Shown: positions 33,488 to 45,887, counted from the stretch's first letter. The stretch is 64,000 bases of DNA from Candidatus Skiveiella danica (GCA_016721925.1 JADKHE010000011.1:496001-560000); one strand, 5' to 3'. Made by a program: numbers and translations. Notes: generated from the letters alone by a model not told the origin.

Positions 33488-33961
33488 CTATTGTGGCGCG
33501 CCAGGCGTCCTTCGCCGAAACATTCCCCAGCCCTCCATGTGCAGCACCTGCTCGCCGCGCTGGTTGAACATGGCCCACACCGTGCGCACAAGGCCCACGT
33601 CCAGGCGCTTCGTCATGGGCCGCGACTCGATCACCGTGTGCTGCAGGCGCAGCGTGTCACCGGGGAAGACGGGCTTGAGCCACTTGATGTTCTCCAGCCC
33701 CGGCGAGCCCTGGCTGGAGGATTCGAGCAGGAAGTTGGTCACCATCAGCCGCATCGCCATGGAACAGGTGTGCCAGCCGCTGGCGCACAGGCCGCCAAAC
33801 ACCGATTGCTTCGCGGCCTCTTCGTCGAGGTGAAAGGGCTGCGGATCGAACTGGGTGGCGAAGGCTACGATTTCTTCGGCGGTGGGCGTGATGGTGCCGA
33901 GGTCGCGCGTGGAGCCGACGGGCATGTCTTCCCAGTAGTACTTGATGGATTTTTCGGTCAT
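33488..33961 (-). CDS. MaoC-like hotdog dehydratase
   Basis: The 157-residue single-hotdog protein of the R-specific enoyl-CoA hydratase/MaoC group shows the hydratase motif FATQFDPQPFHLDEEAAKQSVFGGLCASGWHTC, with the catalytic Asp and His pair (D-P-x-P-F-H). It would hydrate or dehydrate a 2-enoyl-CoA. It is next to the frameshifted SDR gene, so the pair may form a beta-hydroxyacyl module. The stop lies 3 bp before the MarC start. Confidence 0.88.
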   Translation of the reverse strand: MTEKSIKYYWEDMPVGSTRDLGTITPTAEEIVAFATQFDPQPFHLDEEAAKQSVFGGLCASGWHTCSMAMRLMVTNFLLESSSQGSPGLENIKWLKPVFPGDTLRLQHTVIESRPMTKRLDVGLVRTVWAMFNQRGEQVLHMEGWGMFRRRTPGAPQ

Positions 33962-34007
33962 GGGGTGCTCGGGCGGCGCGGGGGCCGCATGAAGGCGTAG
34001 GAAAGGA

Positions 34008-34753
34008 TCAGCGTCCGCCGGAGACGTCCAGCAGGCTCATGGTGGTGTAGCTTGCCGCATCCGACAGCAGCCAGACAATCGCCTGCGCGACTTCAAGGGA
34101 CGTGCCGCCGCGCTGCATCGGCACCAGATGCTGCAGGTCGCGCACGCGGTCGGGCAGGCCGCCCGAGGCGTGGATCTCGGTCTCGATCAGCCCCGGGCGC
34201 ACCGCGTTGACGCGATGCCCTCGGCCGCCACCTCCTTGGCCAGGCCGATGGTGAAAGCGTCGATCGCGCCCTTGGCCGCGGCGTAGTCCAGGTACTGGCC
34301 CGGTGAGCCCAGGCGCGAGGCCGCGCTCGACACATTGACGATGGCTCCACCGGTGCCGCCGTGGCGGGGACTCATGCGCCGCACCGCCTCGCGGGCGCAC
34401 AGCAGGCTGCCGATCACGTTGATGTCGAACATGCGGCGCCAGCGCGCCACACTCATTTCGTCCAGCCGCGCGGTCACGTCGACCACGCCGGCGTTGTTGA
34501 CCAGGCCGGTGAGCCGGCCCAGCTTGGCGTCGAGGGTCTCGAACATGCGCAGTACCTGCGCCTCGTCGGCCACGTCGGCCTGCACCGTGATGGCATTGCC
34601 GCCAGTGGCGCGGATGGTGCGCACCACCTCGTCGGCGGCGAGCGAGTTGGCGGTGTAGTTCACCGCCACCGCCCAGCCGTCTTGCGCCGCCAGCCGCGCG
34701 GTGGCGGCGCCGATGCCACGGCTGGCGCCGGTCACCAAGAGCACCTTGTCCAT
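34008..34753 (-). pseudogene. SDR oxidoreductase, single-base frameshift as sequenced
   Basis: This is a classical SDR: TGASRGIGAATARLA, NNAGVV, SSAASRLG and YAAAKGAIDAF with Tyr-x-x-x-Lys. The frame from ATG 34753 ends early (about 188 residues) after KEVAAEGIA. The next frame continues the normal family sequence VNAVRPGLIETEIHASGG through IVWLLSDAASYTTMSLLDVSGGR to 34008. One C is missing near 34214 (ATC CGC GTC is read as ATC GCG TCA). The restored length would be about 248 residues. It is either a recent null mutation or an assembly error. Upstream neighbours on the plus strand diverge. Confidence 0.82.
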
Positions 34754-34838
34754 GTCCTGTCTCCTGCAAAATATCGGCGACCCGGTTACAACACGGGTCC
34801 CGTGCCTGCCAAAACAACAACCGTTCGAGGAGAACGCC

Positions 34839-35444
34839 GTGAGCCGCTCTGTGGATTATTACTTTGCCCCGCAAAGCCCGTGGACCTACCTGGGCCACCA
34901 GCGCTTCTGCGACATCGCCCGCGCCAGCGGCGCCGCCGTGCGGGTGTTGCCGATCGATCTGGGCGGCAAGGTGTTTCCCATCTCGGGGGGCCTGCCCGTG
35001 GGCAAGCGTGCGCCCCAGCGCCAGGCCTACCGGCTGGTGGAATTGCAGCGCTACAGCGAGTTTCTACATGCGCCGCTGAACCTCAAGCCGAAATACTTCC
35101 CGGTCAACGGCGACGATGCGGCGCGCCTGATCGTCGCGGTGGACCTGCACGACGGTACCGAGGCCGCGCTGAAGATCACCGGTGCGATTCTGGCGGCGGT
35201 CTGGGCGCAGGAGCGCCACATCGACGACGAGAAGGTGCTGGCCGAGCTGCTGAGCGAGCAGGGCCTGAACCCGGCCCGGCTGGAGCAGTCGCACAGCCAG
35301 GCGGCGCACGAACGCTACGACGCCAACACCCAGCAAGCCATCGACGCCGGCGTGTTCGGCGCGCCCAGCTATGTGATCGACGGTGAGATCTTCTGGGGCC
35401 AGGACCGCCTGGGCTTTGTGGAGCGCAAGCTGGGTCGCGCCTGA
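34839..35444 (+). CDS. DsbA-fold 2-hydroxychromene-2-carboxylate isomerase family protein
   Basis: This 201-residue member of the kappa-GST/NahD branch of the thioredoxin fold has [20 protein letters not shown] at the N-terminus carrying the Ser of the SPxxY active-site motif, and [29 protein letters not shown] at the C-terminus. Enzymes of this branch isomerise aromatic degradation intermediates using glutathione. The substrate here is unknown. GTG 34839 is chosen because GAGGAG lies 6 bases upstream and the conserved sequence starts at once; an ATG-started frame at 34701 would add a non-conserved 46 residues. Confidence 0.85.
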   Translation: MSRSVDYYFAPQSPWTYLGHQRFCDIARASGAAVRVLPIDLGGKVFPISGGLPVGKRAPQRQAYRLVELQRYSEFLHAPLNLKPKYFPVNGDDAARLIVAVDLHDGTEAALKITGAILAAVWAQERHIDDEKVLAELLSEQGLNPARLEQSHSQAAHERYDANTQQAIDAGVFGAPSYVIDGEIFWGQDRLGFVERKLGRA

Positions 35445-35501
35445 ACCGCGCCGTCGAGCCCTCCTTTTTTCATCCACCTCGCACACTTCAAGGAGCATCC
35501 C

Positions 35502-36194
35502 ATGGGTTCTTTCACCACGCTCACGGCCGCAGACGGCTTTGCTTTTCCTGCCTACGTGGCCCAACCCGCCGGCGCGCCCAAAGGCGCGATCGTCGTGGTG
35601 CAGGAGATCTTTGGCGTCAACGCGCACATCCGCGCCGTGGCCGATGGCTATGCCGCCGCCGGCTACCTGGCCGTGGCGCCCGCCACCTTTGCCCGCATCG
35701 GCAAGGGCGATGTGCAACTGGGCTACGCCGAGGCCGACATGAACGAAGGCTTCGGCTACAAGACCGCGGTGGAAGCCTTGCCCGCGCCCGGCGTGATGGC
35801 CGACCTGCAGGCCGCCATCGACCATGCCGCCAAAACGAGCGGCGGCAAGGTCGGCATCGTCGGCTACTGCTGGGGCGGCTTGCTCACCTGGCGCGCCGCG
35901 TGCACGCTGTCGGGACTGAGCGCCGCGGCGCCCTATTACGGGGGTGGCATGACCGCCCCGGCCGAGGCGGCCCGCCAGCCGAAGGTGCCCGTGCTGGCGC
36001 ATTTCGGCGACCAGGACGGCTGGATCCCGCTGGACACCGTGCAGGCCTTCGAGAAAGCACAGCCGGGCGTGCAGGTGAAGGTCTATGCGGCCAACCACGG
36101 ATTCAACTGCGACCACCGGGCCTCGTACAACGCCGAAGCCGCGAAGCTGGCGCTGGATCGCACGCTGGCCTTCTTTGCGCAACACGTCGGCTGA
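35502..36194 (+). CDS. Dienelactone hydrolase family protein
   Basis: This 230-residue alpha/beta hydrolase of the dienelactone hydrolase family has its nucleophile Cys123 in GYCWGG, Glu35 in VVVQEIFG, an Asp in FGDQDGWIP and a His in AANHGFNC, a complete DLH-type triad. In aromatic catabolism DLH opens dienelactone to maleylacetate, but stand-alone homologues have broader roles. It lies 57 bp after the isomerase-like gene with AAGGAG before the ATG. The pair may be a small aromatic-catabolism or detoxification unit. Confidence 0.9.
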   Translation: MGSFTTLTAADGFAFPAYVAQPAGAPKGAIVVVQEIFGVNAHIRAVADGYAAAGYLAVAPATFARIGKGDVQLGYAEADMNEGFGYKTAVEALPAPGVMADLQAAIDHAAKTSGGKVGIVGYCWGGLLTWRAACTLSGLSAAAPYYGGGMTAPAEAARQPKVPVLAHFGDQDGWIPLDTVQAFEKAQPGVQVKVYAANHGFNCDHRASYNAEAAKLALDRTLAFFAQHVG

Positions 36195-36277
36195 GGGGCG
36201 TCGGGTGGCGTGGCGATAGCCGCGCCGCACGGCACGTCGCCAGAAACGGCGGGTTTGATTTGTTGAAAGGCCGGATC

Positions 36278-37201
36278 ATGCATTTCACTGAATTTTTTAA
36301 GCCTTTTTGGCGGTATCCCAGCGTCGGACGGTCGTTGGCAGCTATTTTTTTTGTAGCTTCCGGTGCGACGGCCATGGCCGCTGACTACACCGGCCCGCTG
36401 TTCGACGCGCACCTGCACTACAACGAGGAAGCCTGGAACGGCCGCTCCGGCCCGCATCCGCTGGCGGATGTGCTCTCGCGCATGCAGCGCAGCGGCGTCA
36501 AGGCCATCGTGGCCAACTCACGGCCCAACGACGGCACCCGTGCGCTGGCCGAGGCGCGTGCCGAGACCCGCGCCGCCGGCGTCACCGTCGTGCCCTTCAT
36601 CCGCCTGTACCGCAACCGCGACGACTACACCAACTGGTTCCGCGACGAGACCATCTACGACATGGTCCAGTCCGAGCTGGCACGCGGCACGCCCGCCGGG
36701 CCGTACCGCGGCATTGGTGAATTCCACCTCTACGACAGTGCCAACGCGAATGGCCCGGTCGCGAAAAAGCTGATGGCGCTGGCAGAGGAGAAACAACTGG
36801 TGGTGCTGGCCCATGTGGACGACACGGCGATCGACCTGCTGATGGCATCCACCCCCTCCAAAGGGCAGAAAGCGCGCCTGATCTGGGCCCATACCGGCAT
36901 CGGCGGCGCGCCGGTGGAGCGGGTGGACGCGCTGCTGGCGAAATACCCGGGCCTGATGGGCGAGCTCTCCTACCGGCCGGGGCTGACCTGCGAAGGCGGC
37001 AAGCTCTGCCCCGAGTGGCGCGCGCTGATGCTCAAGTACCCGGGGCGCTTCATGGTCGGCTCCGACACCTGGGTCAACCAGCGCTGGATGTACTACGAAG
37101 ACACCATGAAGGGCTACCGCACCTGGCTGGGCGACCTGCCGCCCGACGTGGCGAAGAAGGTGGCCTGGGACAACGGCGCGGGGCTGTTCGGGGTGAAATG
37201 A
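36278..37201 (+). CDS. Exported amidohydrolase-like TIM-barrel protein
   Basis: The 307-residue protein resembles metal-dependent hydrolases of the amidohydrolase_2 group ([15 protein letters not shown] with the His-x-His motif, [22 protein letters not shown] with the conserved Asp). A signal peptide (about residues 1-34, ending GATAMA) indicates export. The bases for residues 2-27 match a reverse copy of the dispersed repeat, so the charged region and most of the hydrophobic core of the signal peptide are repeat-derived. ATG 36278 has GAAAGG upstream. The substrate is unknown. Confidence 0.82.
   Translation: MHFTEFFKPFWRYPSVGRSLAAIFFVASGATAMAADYTGPLFDAHLHYNEEAWNGRSGPHPLADVLSRMQRSGVKAIVANSRPNDGTRALAEARAETRAAGVTVVPFIRLYRNRDDYTNWFRDETIYDMVQSELARGTPAGPYRGIGEFHLYDSANANGPVAKKLMALAEEKQLVVLAHVDDTAIDLLMASTPSKGQKARLIWAHTGIGGAPVERVDALLAKYPGLMGELSYRPGLTCEGGKLCPEWRALMLKYPGRFMVGSDTWVNQRWMYYEDTMKGYRTWLGDLPPDVAKKVAWDNGAGLFGVK
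36281..36358 (-). repeat. Dispersed repeat copy (reverse) inside a signal-peptide sequence
   Basis: On the minus strand TAGCT-n10, then ATAGCTG-n4-GACC-n4-GACGCTGGG-n4-CGCC-AAAAAGGCTTAAAAAA matches the reference copy throughout. The AGCTA/TAGCT dyad is at 36340-36358. The copy is fully translated in the host gene. Confidence 0.75.
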
Positions 37202-37245
37202 GCGGCCCGTCGCGGCTTTTCTCGAGAGATCAACCTTCATCAACC

Positions 37246-37920
37246 ATGCTTCACCTCCACTACTACCCCAGCACGGCCAGCATGGTGCCGCACATCGTGC
37301 TCGAAGAACTCGCAGTGCCTTACCAGCGCGTGCTGGTGGACCGGGCGGTCAATGCGCACAAGTCGCCGGAGTACCTGAAGCTCAACCCCAACGGCCTGAT
37401 CGCGGTGCTGGTGCAGGACGGCATGGCGGGCGGGGCGGGCGCGCCGCTGGTGCTGTATGAGACGGCAGCCATCGTGCTGCACCTGTGCGACACGCACCTT
37501 GGGGCAGGGCTGGCGCCGCCGGTGGGCAGCGCAGAGCGGGCGCATTTCTACAAATGGCTGATGTGGCTGACCAACACGCTGCAGGCCACGCTGATCGTCT
37601 ATTTCTACCCGGAGCGCTGGGTCGCGCAGGGAAACGCGGCCGGTGCGGCCGAGGTCAAGGCGGCGGCCGAAGCGAAGATCGCCGGCCTGCTGGACCAGCT
37701 CGATGGCGAACTGGCCCGCCACGGCCAGGTCTGGTTCATGGGCGCCGCCTACAGCGCGCTGGACCCGTACGTCTTCACCTTGTGCCGCTGGACGCGCAAC
37801 TTCGCCTCGGTGCCGGCGCGTGGGCGGGCGCACCTGGGCCCATACCTTCAGCGCATGCTGGCCCGCCCGGCGGTGCAACGCGTGCTGGCGGCCGAGCAGC
37901 TGGCGCCGCCCTTCGTCTGA
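37246..37920 (+). CDS. Glutathione S-transferase family protein
   Basis: This 224-residue cytosolic GST has an N-terminal thioredoxin-like domain (about 1-80: LHLHYYPSTASMVPHIVLEELAVPYQ, cis-Pro in NPNGLIAVL, and YETAAIVLHLCD, the Glu-Thr/Ser glutathione contact) and an all-helical domain (about 90-215; WFMGAAYSALDPYVF). It probably conjugates or isomerises an electrophilic substrate; the class cannot be settled. It lies 44 bp after the exported hydrolase gene and converges on a LysR gene. Confidence 0.88.
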   Translation: MLHLHYYPSTASMVPHIVLEELAVPYQRVLVDRAVNAHKSPEYLKLNPNGLIAVLVQDGMAGGAGAPLVLYETAAIVLHLCDTHLGAGLAPPVGSAERAHFYKWLMWLTNTLQATLIVYFYPERWVAQGNAAGAAEVKAAAEAKIAGLLDQLDGELARHGQVWFMGAAYSALDPYVFTLCRWTRNFASVPARGRAHLGPYLQRMLARPAVQRVLAAEQLAPPFV

Positions 37921-37941
37921 CCGTTGCGCGCGGCGGCCGGA

Positions 37942-38829
37942 TCACGCATTACGCCAGCGCGTCTCCAGGAACGCCAGCAGGGCCTTGAGTGCGGCGCTGT
38001 TGTGGCGCCGCTGCACGTAGGCGGCGTACAGCCACACGTCGCGCGGCGAGAAGTCCTGCAGCACCGGCTGCAGCGCGCCGCTGTCGATGTGCGGCTGCAG
38101 CAGCAGGCGCGGCAGCCAGACCATGCCCAGCCCCTGCAGCGCCACGCTGACCAGCGGCGCGGCATCGCTGGCATCCATGCGGCTGCTCACGGGCACTGAC
38201 AGGGGTTCGCCGCCCACTTCAAAACGCCATTCGGGATTCGGGCCGAGCACGGAATAGGTCAACGCGTAGTGGCCGGCCAGATCGTCGGGGTGGCCGGGCA
38301 GGCCGCGTTCGGCCCAATACCCGGGTGACGCCGCCACCACGAAGGGCACGGCCTGCAGTTTTCGCACGATCAGGTTGTCGTCGCCGATGCGGCCCACGCG
38401 CAGCGCGATGTCGATGCCTTCGTCGACCATGTCGGTGACCCGGTTGTCCAGGTGCAGGCTCAGGGTGACCGCCGGGTATTCGCGCATGAACTCGCCCAGC
38501 AGCCCCGGCAGCCCGGTCTGCGCCAGGCCGTGCGGGGCGGTCAGCCGCAGGCGCCCGCTGGGCACCAGGGCGCGGTCCTGCAGCTCGGCGCGGGTGAGGT
38601 CGATCATTTCCATCAGCGGCGTGCTGCGCTCCAGCAGCAGGCTGCCGGCGTCGGTCAGGCTCACGTTGCGGGTGGTGCGGTTGAGCAGACGCACGCCCAC
38701 GCGGGTTTCCAGCTCGGCCACGTATTTGCTGACGTTGGGCCGGGACAGGTCCAGCGTGCGCGCCGCCGCCGAGAAACTGCCGCGTTGCGCGACTTCACGG
38801 AAAGTTCGTATCAGTTCAAGGGTGTCCAT
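37942..38829 (-). CDS. LysR-family regulator
   Basis: The 295-residue LysR protein has a standard helix-turn-helix (IRTFREVAQRGSFSAAARTLDLSRPNVSKYVAELETRVGVRLLNRTTRN) and effector domain. RTFREVAQRGSFSAAA puts it in the same broad group as the LysR at 19810. It converges with the GST gene and diverges from the small exported protein gene at 38992; which of these it controls is unclear. Confidence 0.88.
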   Translation of the reverse strand: MDTLELIRTFREVAQRGSFSAAARTLDLSRPNVSKYVAELETRVGVRLLNRTTRNVSLTDAGSLLLERSTPLMEMIDLTRAELQDRALVPSGRLRLTAPHGLAQTGLPGLLGEFMREYPAVTLSLHLDNRVTDMVDEGIDIALRVGRIGDDNLIVRKLQAVPFVVAASPGYWAERGLPGHPDDLAGHYALTYSVLGPNPEWRFEVGGEPLSVPVSSRMDASDAAPLVSVALQGLGMVWLPRLLLQPHIDSGALQPVLQDFSPRDVWLYAAYVQRRHNSAALKALLAFLETRWRNA

Positions 38830-38991
38830 TGTTTCCGTTGCGGCAACGCTGTGGTGCGTTTGTGACCTGTTTTAAAGGGCCCGGCCGGACCGATCTGCTT
38901 CTCACAGGCAAGCAGCCCTGCAAGCCTGAGAGGGAAAGGCACCGGCGCCTTTCACAGATAGAGCCTGTTTTTACTTTTGAAAGAAACCATC

Positions 38992-39291
38992 ATGAAATCA
39001 TCCAAGTTTTTCGCTGTTGCCGTCCTGACCGCCCTTGCAGCTTTCGCTTCCATGGCGCAGGCCGATGAGGCCGACGGTTCCCAGTTTGCCGCGCAGGTCA
39101 CCAGCCAGCGCACCCGCGCCGAAGTGCAGGCCGAAGCGTCGACAGTGTCATCCACCCGCAATTTCCATCCGGCGGGCTCTGATGTCTTGCCGCCGATGGC
39201 CTCGACAGTGGACCGTTCCACGGTTCACGCCCAAGCTGTCGAGCGCGCTCGCTCGGGGGATGCACACCGCGGCGAAGCCACAATGATGTGA
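38992..39291 (+). CDS. Small secreted protein (DUF4148-like)
   Basis: The 99-residue product has a clean signal peptide (residues 1-22, SSKFFAVAVLTALAAFASMAQA). The mature part is polar and rich in Ala, Arg, Gln and Thr (SQFAAQVTSQRTRAEVQAEAST). This resembles the short DUF4148-type periplasmic proteins found in many copies in Burkholderiales, of unknown function. ATG 38992 is preferred over 38977 because it starts the signal peptide. A strong bidirectional terminator follows. Confidence 0.8.
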   Translation: MKSSKFFAVAVLTALAAFASMAQADEADGSQFAAQVTSQRTRAEVQAEASTVSSTRNFHPAGSDVLPPMASTVDRSTVHAQAVERARSGDAHRGEATMM

Positions 39292-39313
39292 TCCTTCACG
39301 GGTCATGCGTGAC

Positions 39314-39342
39314 AAAAAAGCCCGGCGCCGCCGGGCTTTTTT
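39314..39342. terminator. Bidirectional intrinsic terminator
   Basis: Stem GCCCGGC/GCCGGGC (39320-39326 with 39330-39336, loop GCC) is flanked by six A residues upstream and six T downstream. It can therefore end both the small secreted protein transcript (plus) and the ZntB-like gene transcript (minus). Confidence 0.88.
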
Positions 39343-39359
39343 GTGGGTGCCTTCCGCTT

Positions 39360-40502
39360 TCAGCGCCCGGTGCGTGCCAGGTAACGCTTGCGCCAGAACA
39401 GCAGGCCCATCGTCGCGGCGATGCAGACCATCGCGCCCAGCGTCCACCACAGTCCATTGCTGCTGTGGATGAAGGGGAAGGTCTCGAAGTTCATGCCGAA
39501 GAAGCCGGTGATCAGGTTCAGGGGCAGGAAGATCGCGGTGAGCGCGGTGAGGGTGCGCATGATGTTGTTGGTGCGGTTGCCCTGTGCCGAGAAGTGCATC
39601 TGCACGGCGGTCTCCGCGTTGTGTTCCAGCCGGGTTACGTGGCGTACCACGCGTTCGATGTGCTCCAGCACGTCGCGGCTGCGCACCATCAGCAGTTCGT
39701 GCTCGTGCCGCGCATCGGCGTTGTCGGGCACGGGCCAGCCCTTGACGGCTTCGGTCCAGTCCAGCACGGCGGTGCGTTGGTCCTCGCAGATGTCGTCGAG
39801 CTGGTGCAGCGCCATGCGGGCCTCAAGAAGGGCCGACCAGTTGGAGAAGCGCGTGCGAGGGTCCAGCAGTTCGGCCTGCCAGTGGTCGAGCTGGCGCGAC
39901 AGGTCGCGACGCAGCGCCAGGTAGCCGTCGACGATCTGGTTGACGATGCGCAGCATCAGGTCCGACGGGCTGGCGGGAAGCCGGGCGCCGCCCAGACGGG
40001 GGTCGACGTTGGCGGCCCGCGTCTCGGCCGAGGCGCTGGCCGCCGCGAGCAGTCGCGTGGCGTAGGCATCGCGCGCGGCGCAGTCGGGTGGGTGCACCGT
40101 CAGCAGCACCTGGTCGAATACGGCGAAACCGATCGGGCTGGTGTCAATGCGCCGCAGCACCGGCGGACCGCCGCGCCTGCGGGGTGCCAACGGGGGCTCA
40201 CCGGTCGGAGCCGGCGCGGGCGCTGGTTCTCCGTCGCCGCTGCTCAGCCGGCGGAAGACCAGCAAGTCGTACATCGAGGTGTAGTCGAAACGCGAGGGCA
40301 ACTGCTTGTTCAGCAGGTCGGAGATGTGCAGATCCACCAGCGCGGCGCCGGCCAGGGCCTGCAGCGTGGCCTGGACCTCTTCCCGCAGCGTCTCGAATTC
40401 AGTGCGCGCGCAGGCGATCCAGACATAGCCCTGATCCGGCGCCTGCGTAGGCAGCGTGGCGGATTCCGTCACACCCGAAGGGCTGATGCTGAAAATGCGC
40501 AT
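39360..40502 (-). CDS. CorA/ZntB-family divalent metal transporter
   Basis: This 380-residue member of the CorA superfamily has a cytoplasmic funnel domain (about 1-315) and two C-terminal membrane helices with the GMN motif (FFGMNFE, about residue 335) between ALTAIFLPLNLITGF and WWTLGAMVCIAATMGLLF. ZntB-like or CorA-like cannot be decided; metal may be Mg, Co or Zn. There is an unusual Pro/Ala/Arg-rich stretch near 90-112, APAPAPTGEPPLAPRRRGG. The transcript ends at the shared terminator. Confidence 0.88.
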   Translation of the reverse strand: MRIFSISPSGVTESATLPTQAPDQGYVWIACARTEFETLREEVQATLQALAGAALVDLHISDLLNKQLPSRFDYTSMYDLLVFRRLSSGDGEPAPAPAPTGEPPLAPRRRGGPPVLRRIDTSPIGFAVFDQVLLTVHPPDCAARDAYATRLLAAASASAETRAANVDPRLGGARLPASPSDLMLRIVNQIVDGYLALRRDLSRQLDHWQAELLDPRTRFSNWSALLEARMALHQLDDICEDQRTAVLDWTEAVKGWPVPDNADARHEHELLMVRSRDVLEHIERVVRHVTRLEHNAETAVQMHFSAQGNRTNNIMRTLTALTAIFLPLNLITGFFGMNFETFPFIHSSNGLWWTLGAMVCIAATMGLLFWRKRYLARTGR

Positions 40503-40539
40503 GGGTGCCTTGAAGGTGCGGTGAAGTCGGCGTTCAGGT

Positions 40540-43519
<2,980 letters not shown>

Positions 43520-43528
43520 AATCCCCCC

Positions 43529-43870
43529 ATGAGCGATACCCCCTCTTCTTATTACCAGCGCCACATCTTCTTCTGCCTGAACCAGCGCAGCAACGGCGAA
43601 GCCTGCTGCGCCACGCACAATGCGCAGGCGGGGTTCGACCGCTGCAAGGCCCAGGTCAAGGCGGCCGGGCTGGCCGGGCCGGGCGCGGTGCGGGTGAACA
43701 AGGCCGGCTGCCTGGACCGCTGCGCCGCCGGGCCCGTGGCCGTGGTGTACCCCGAGGCCGTCTGGTACACCTATGTCGACCTGAGCGACATCGACGAGAT
43801 CGTCGAATCGCACCTGAAGAACGGCCAGGTGGTCGAGCGTCTGCTCACCCCGGCGCATCTGGGGCGTTGA
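43529..43870 (+). CDS. Thioredoxin-like 2Fe-2S ferredoxin
   Basis: The 113-residue protein has the NuoE/Aquifex-ferredoxin-like fold: HIFFCLNQRSNGEACCATHNAQ and VRVNKAGCLDRCAAGPVAVVYPEAVWYTYVD. Cysteines near 16, 26/27, 61 and 65 can hold a 2Fe-2S cluster. Such proteins are electron carriers; the partner is unknown. It follows the VanZ-like gene by 9 bp. A reverse repeat copy fills the gap downstream. Confidence 0.87.
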   Translation: MSDTPSSYYQRHIFFCLNQRSNGEACCATHNAQAGFDRCKAQVKAAGLAGPGAVRVNKAGCLDRCAAGPVAVVYPEAVWYTYVDLSDIDEIVESHLKNGQVVERLLTPAHLGR

Positions 43871-43881
43871 AAAACCGGGTT

Positions 43882-43949
43882 TTTCAATAGTTTTCAGCTT
43901 TTTGGCACCAACCCAGCGTCGCCGGGTCATTGTCAGCTATCAATTCAAT
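43882..43949 (-). repeat. Dispersed repeat copy (reverse)
   Basis: On the minus strand TTGATAGCTGACAATGACCC, then GACGCTGGG, GTGCCAAAAAGCTGAAA is a close match to the reference copy. It ends 8 bp before the GTG start of the next gene. A small GAAAAAC/GTTTTTC dyad (43869-43885) at its other end abuts the ferredoxin stop. Confidence 0.75.
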
Positions 43950-43957
43950 ACCGATTC

Positions 43958-44599
43958 GTGAACATCCAGACCCAGCGACTGCGCCTGAACGGTCCTGCCG
44001 GCGCTATCGAGGCCCTGCGCGACGAGCCGCTGCACGCCCCGCAAGGCGCGTCGGTTCGCGGCGTGGCCGTCATCGCTCATCCCCACCCGCTGTATGGCGG
44101 CACCATGAACAACAAAGTCGTCCAGACGCTGGCACGGGCCTTCGTGCAATGCGGCTTTGCGGCGGTGCGCTTCAACTTCCGGGGTGTGGGCGCCAGCCAA
44201 GGCGTACACGGCCACGGTGTGGGCGAGGCAGCCGACTTGCTGGCCGTGGTGGACCAGGTGGCGCCGGCCGGCGTGCCGCTGGCGCTGGGCGGGTTTTCAT
44301 TCGGCGCGTTCACCACCTGCCAGGCGGTGGCGTCGCTGTGGCCGCAGCGCCCGCTGGAAAAGATCGTGCTGGTCGGCACCGCGGCGTCGCGCTTTGACGT
44401 AGCACCCCTGCCACCCGAGGCCCATGATCGCACCTTGGTGGTGCACGGCGAGCAAGACGACACCGTGCCGCTGGCCGCGGTGATGGACTGGGCGCGGCCG
44501 CAGATGCTGCCCGTCACAGTCATCCCCGGGGTGGAGCACTTCTTTCACGGACAATTGACGCTTTTGAAGCACCTGGTGGTCCGCCACCTGCACACCTGA
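43958..44599 (+). CDS. Alpha/beta hydrolase (COG2945-like)
   Basis: The 213-residue hydrolase matches the short prokaryotic group with VIAHPHPLYGGTMNNKVVQTLARAF and FNFRGVGASQG. Triad candidates are the Ser in GGFSFGAF, Asp in VHGEQDDTVP and His in PGVEHFFHG. Activity and substrate are unknown. It starts at GTG 43958 with no clear Shine-Dalgarno, directly after a dispersed repeat copy, which may have replaced the native leader. Confidence 0.85.
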   Translation: MNIQTQRLRLNGPAGAIEALRDEPLHAPQGASVRGVAVIAHPHPLYGGTMNNKVVQTLARAFVQCGFAAVRFNFRGVGASQGVHGHGVGEAADLLAVVDQVAPAGVPLALGGFSFGAFTTCQAVASLWPQRPLEKIVLVGTAASRFDVAPLPPEAHDRTLVVHGEQDDTVPLAAVMDWARPQMLPVTVIPGVEHFFHGQLTLLKHLVVRHLHT

Positions 44600-44676
44600 A
44601 GCCACCTGGCCGGATGTTGTCCGCGCTGCGGCGCCGGTGATCCGCCCCATTCCCCTGTTCTGATTGCCCTTGCCCC

Positions 44677-45843
44677 ATGAAAAAAATCCTCAATGCCCTG
44701 CGCCGCTTGGTGGCGGTGCCCCTGTGTCTGGTCGCATTCGCCGCTGCCGCCCAGGCGCCGCAGCCGCCTGAAATCGCCGCGCGCGCCTATCTGTTGCTGG
44801 ACGTCACGGCCAACCAGATCCTGGCGGCCAAGGACATCGACAGCCCGGTGGAGCCCGCCTCGCTGACCAAGCTGATGACCGCCTACCTGGTGTTCGACGC
44901 GCTGAAGTCCAAGAAGATCGACCTCAAGCAGACCCTGCCTGTCAGCGAGCGCGCCTGGAAAATGCCCGGCTCGCGCATGTTCATCGACCCCAAGATGCAG
45001 GTGCCGGTGGAAGACCTGGTCAAAGGCATGATCGTGCAGTCCGGCAACGACGCCACGGTGGCACTGGCGGAGGGCGTGGGCGGCAGCGTCGAGCGCTTCG
45101 TGCAGCTCATGAACACCCAGGCCAAGGCGCTGGGCCTGAACGCCACCACCTTCAAGAACCCCGAGGGTCTGACCGAAGCCGGCCACACCACCACCGCGCG
45201 CGACCTGAGCGTGCTGGCGACCCGGCTGATGCGCGACTTTCCCGAGTACGTGGGCTACTACGCGGTCAAGAAATACCGCTACCCCGGCACACCGGCCGCC
45301 AATGACAACAACCGGAACAGCCTGCTGTTCCGTGACCCGACAGTGGACGGCCTGAAAACCGGCCATACCGAGGCCGCCGGCTATTGCCTTGTGGCCACCG
45401 CCAAGCGCGACTTCCCGAATGTAGGTAGCCGTCGTCTGCTGTCGGTGGTGCTGGGTGCGGCCAGCGAAAACGCGCGCGCCAACGAATCCCAGAAGCTGCT
45501 GAACTGGGGCTATACCGCGTTCGAGGCGGTCAAGCTGTTCGACGCCGGCCAAGCCGTGGCCACGCCGCCGGTCTGGAAGGGCAAATCGCCCACGCTGGCG
45601 ATCGGCCGGCCCGAAGCCATCGTCGTGGCGGTGCCCGCCGGCAGCGCGGCCCAGGTCAAAACCCAGGTGCAGCGGCCCGACCCCCTTGTGGCGCCGTTTA
45701 CCAAGGGCCAGGCTGTTGGCACGCTGAAGGTCACGCTGGCCGGCCAGCCGCTGCTGGACGTGCCGCTGGTCGCGCTGGACGGCGTCGAGCAGGCAGGCGT
45801 GCTGGGCCGTGCCTGGGATGCGGTGCGGCTGTGGATCAAGTAA
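44677..45843 (+). CDS. D-alanyl-D-alanine carboxypeptidase (PBP5/6 type)
   Basis: This 388-residue penicillin-binding protein trims the terminal D-Ala of peptidoglycan stems in the periplasm. Signal peptide (1-26, ending AAAAQA). All three active-site motifs are intact: S62-L-T-K65, S122-G-N and K227-T-G. The C-terminal beta domain (about 285-365) ends in an amphipathic helix LGRAWDAVRLWIK, the membrane anchor of DacA/DacC. Probable product DacA or DacC. It lies 176 bp upstream of rpsL on the same strand. Confidence 0.93.
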   Translation: MKKILNALRRLVAVPLCLVAFAAAAQAPQPPEIAARAYLLLDVTANQILAAKDIDSPVEPASLTKLMTAYLVFDALKSKKIDLKQTLPVSERAWKMPGSRMFIDPKMQVPVEDLVKGMIVQSGNDATVALAEGVGGSVERFVQLMNTQAKALGLNATTFKNPEGLTEAGHTTTARDLSVLATRLMRDFPEYVGYYAVKKYRYPGTPAANDNNRNSLLFRDPTVDGLKTGHTEAAGYCLVATAKRDFPNVGSRRLLSVVLGAASENARANESQKLLNWGYTAFEAVKLFDAGQAVATPPVWKGKSPTLAIGRPEAIVVAVPAGSAAQVKTQVQRPDPLVAPFTKGQAVGTLKVTLAGQPLLDVPLVALDGVEQAGVLGRAWDAVRLWIK

Positions 45844-45887
45844 CCCGTGAAGTTGGCGGGCACTGACTTTCTGCTGTCGATCGATGG

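Noticed and set aside
43869..43885. GAAAAACC-G-GGTTTTTC palindrome as a terminator of the ferredoxin gene
   Set aside because: The stem is A-T rich with almost no loop and no following T-tract; it is better seen as the edge of a repeat copy.
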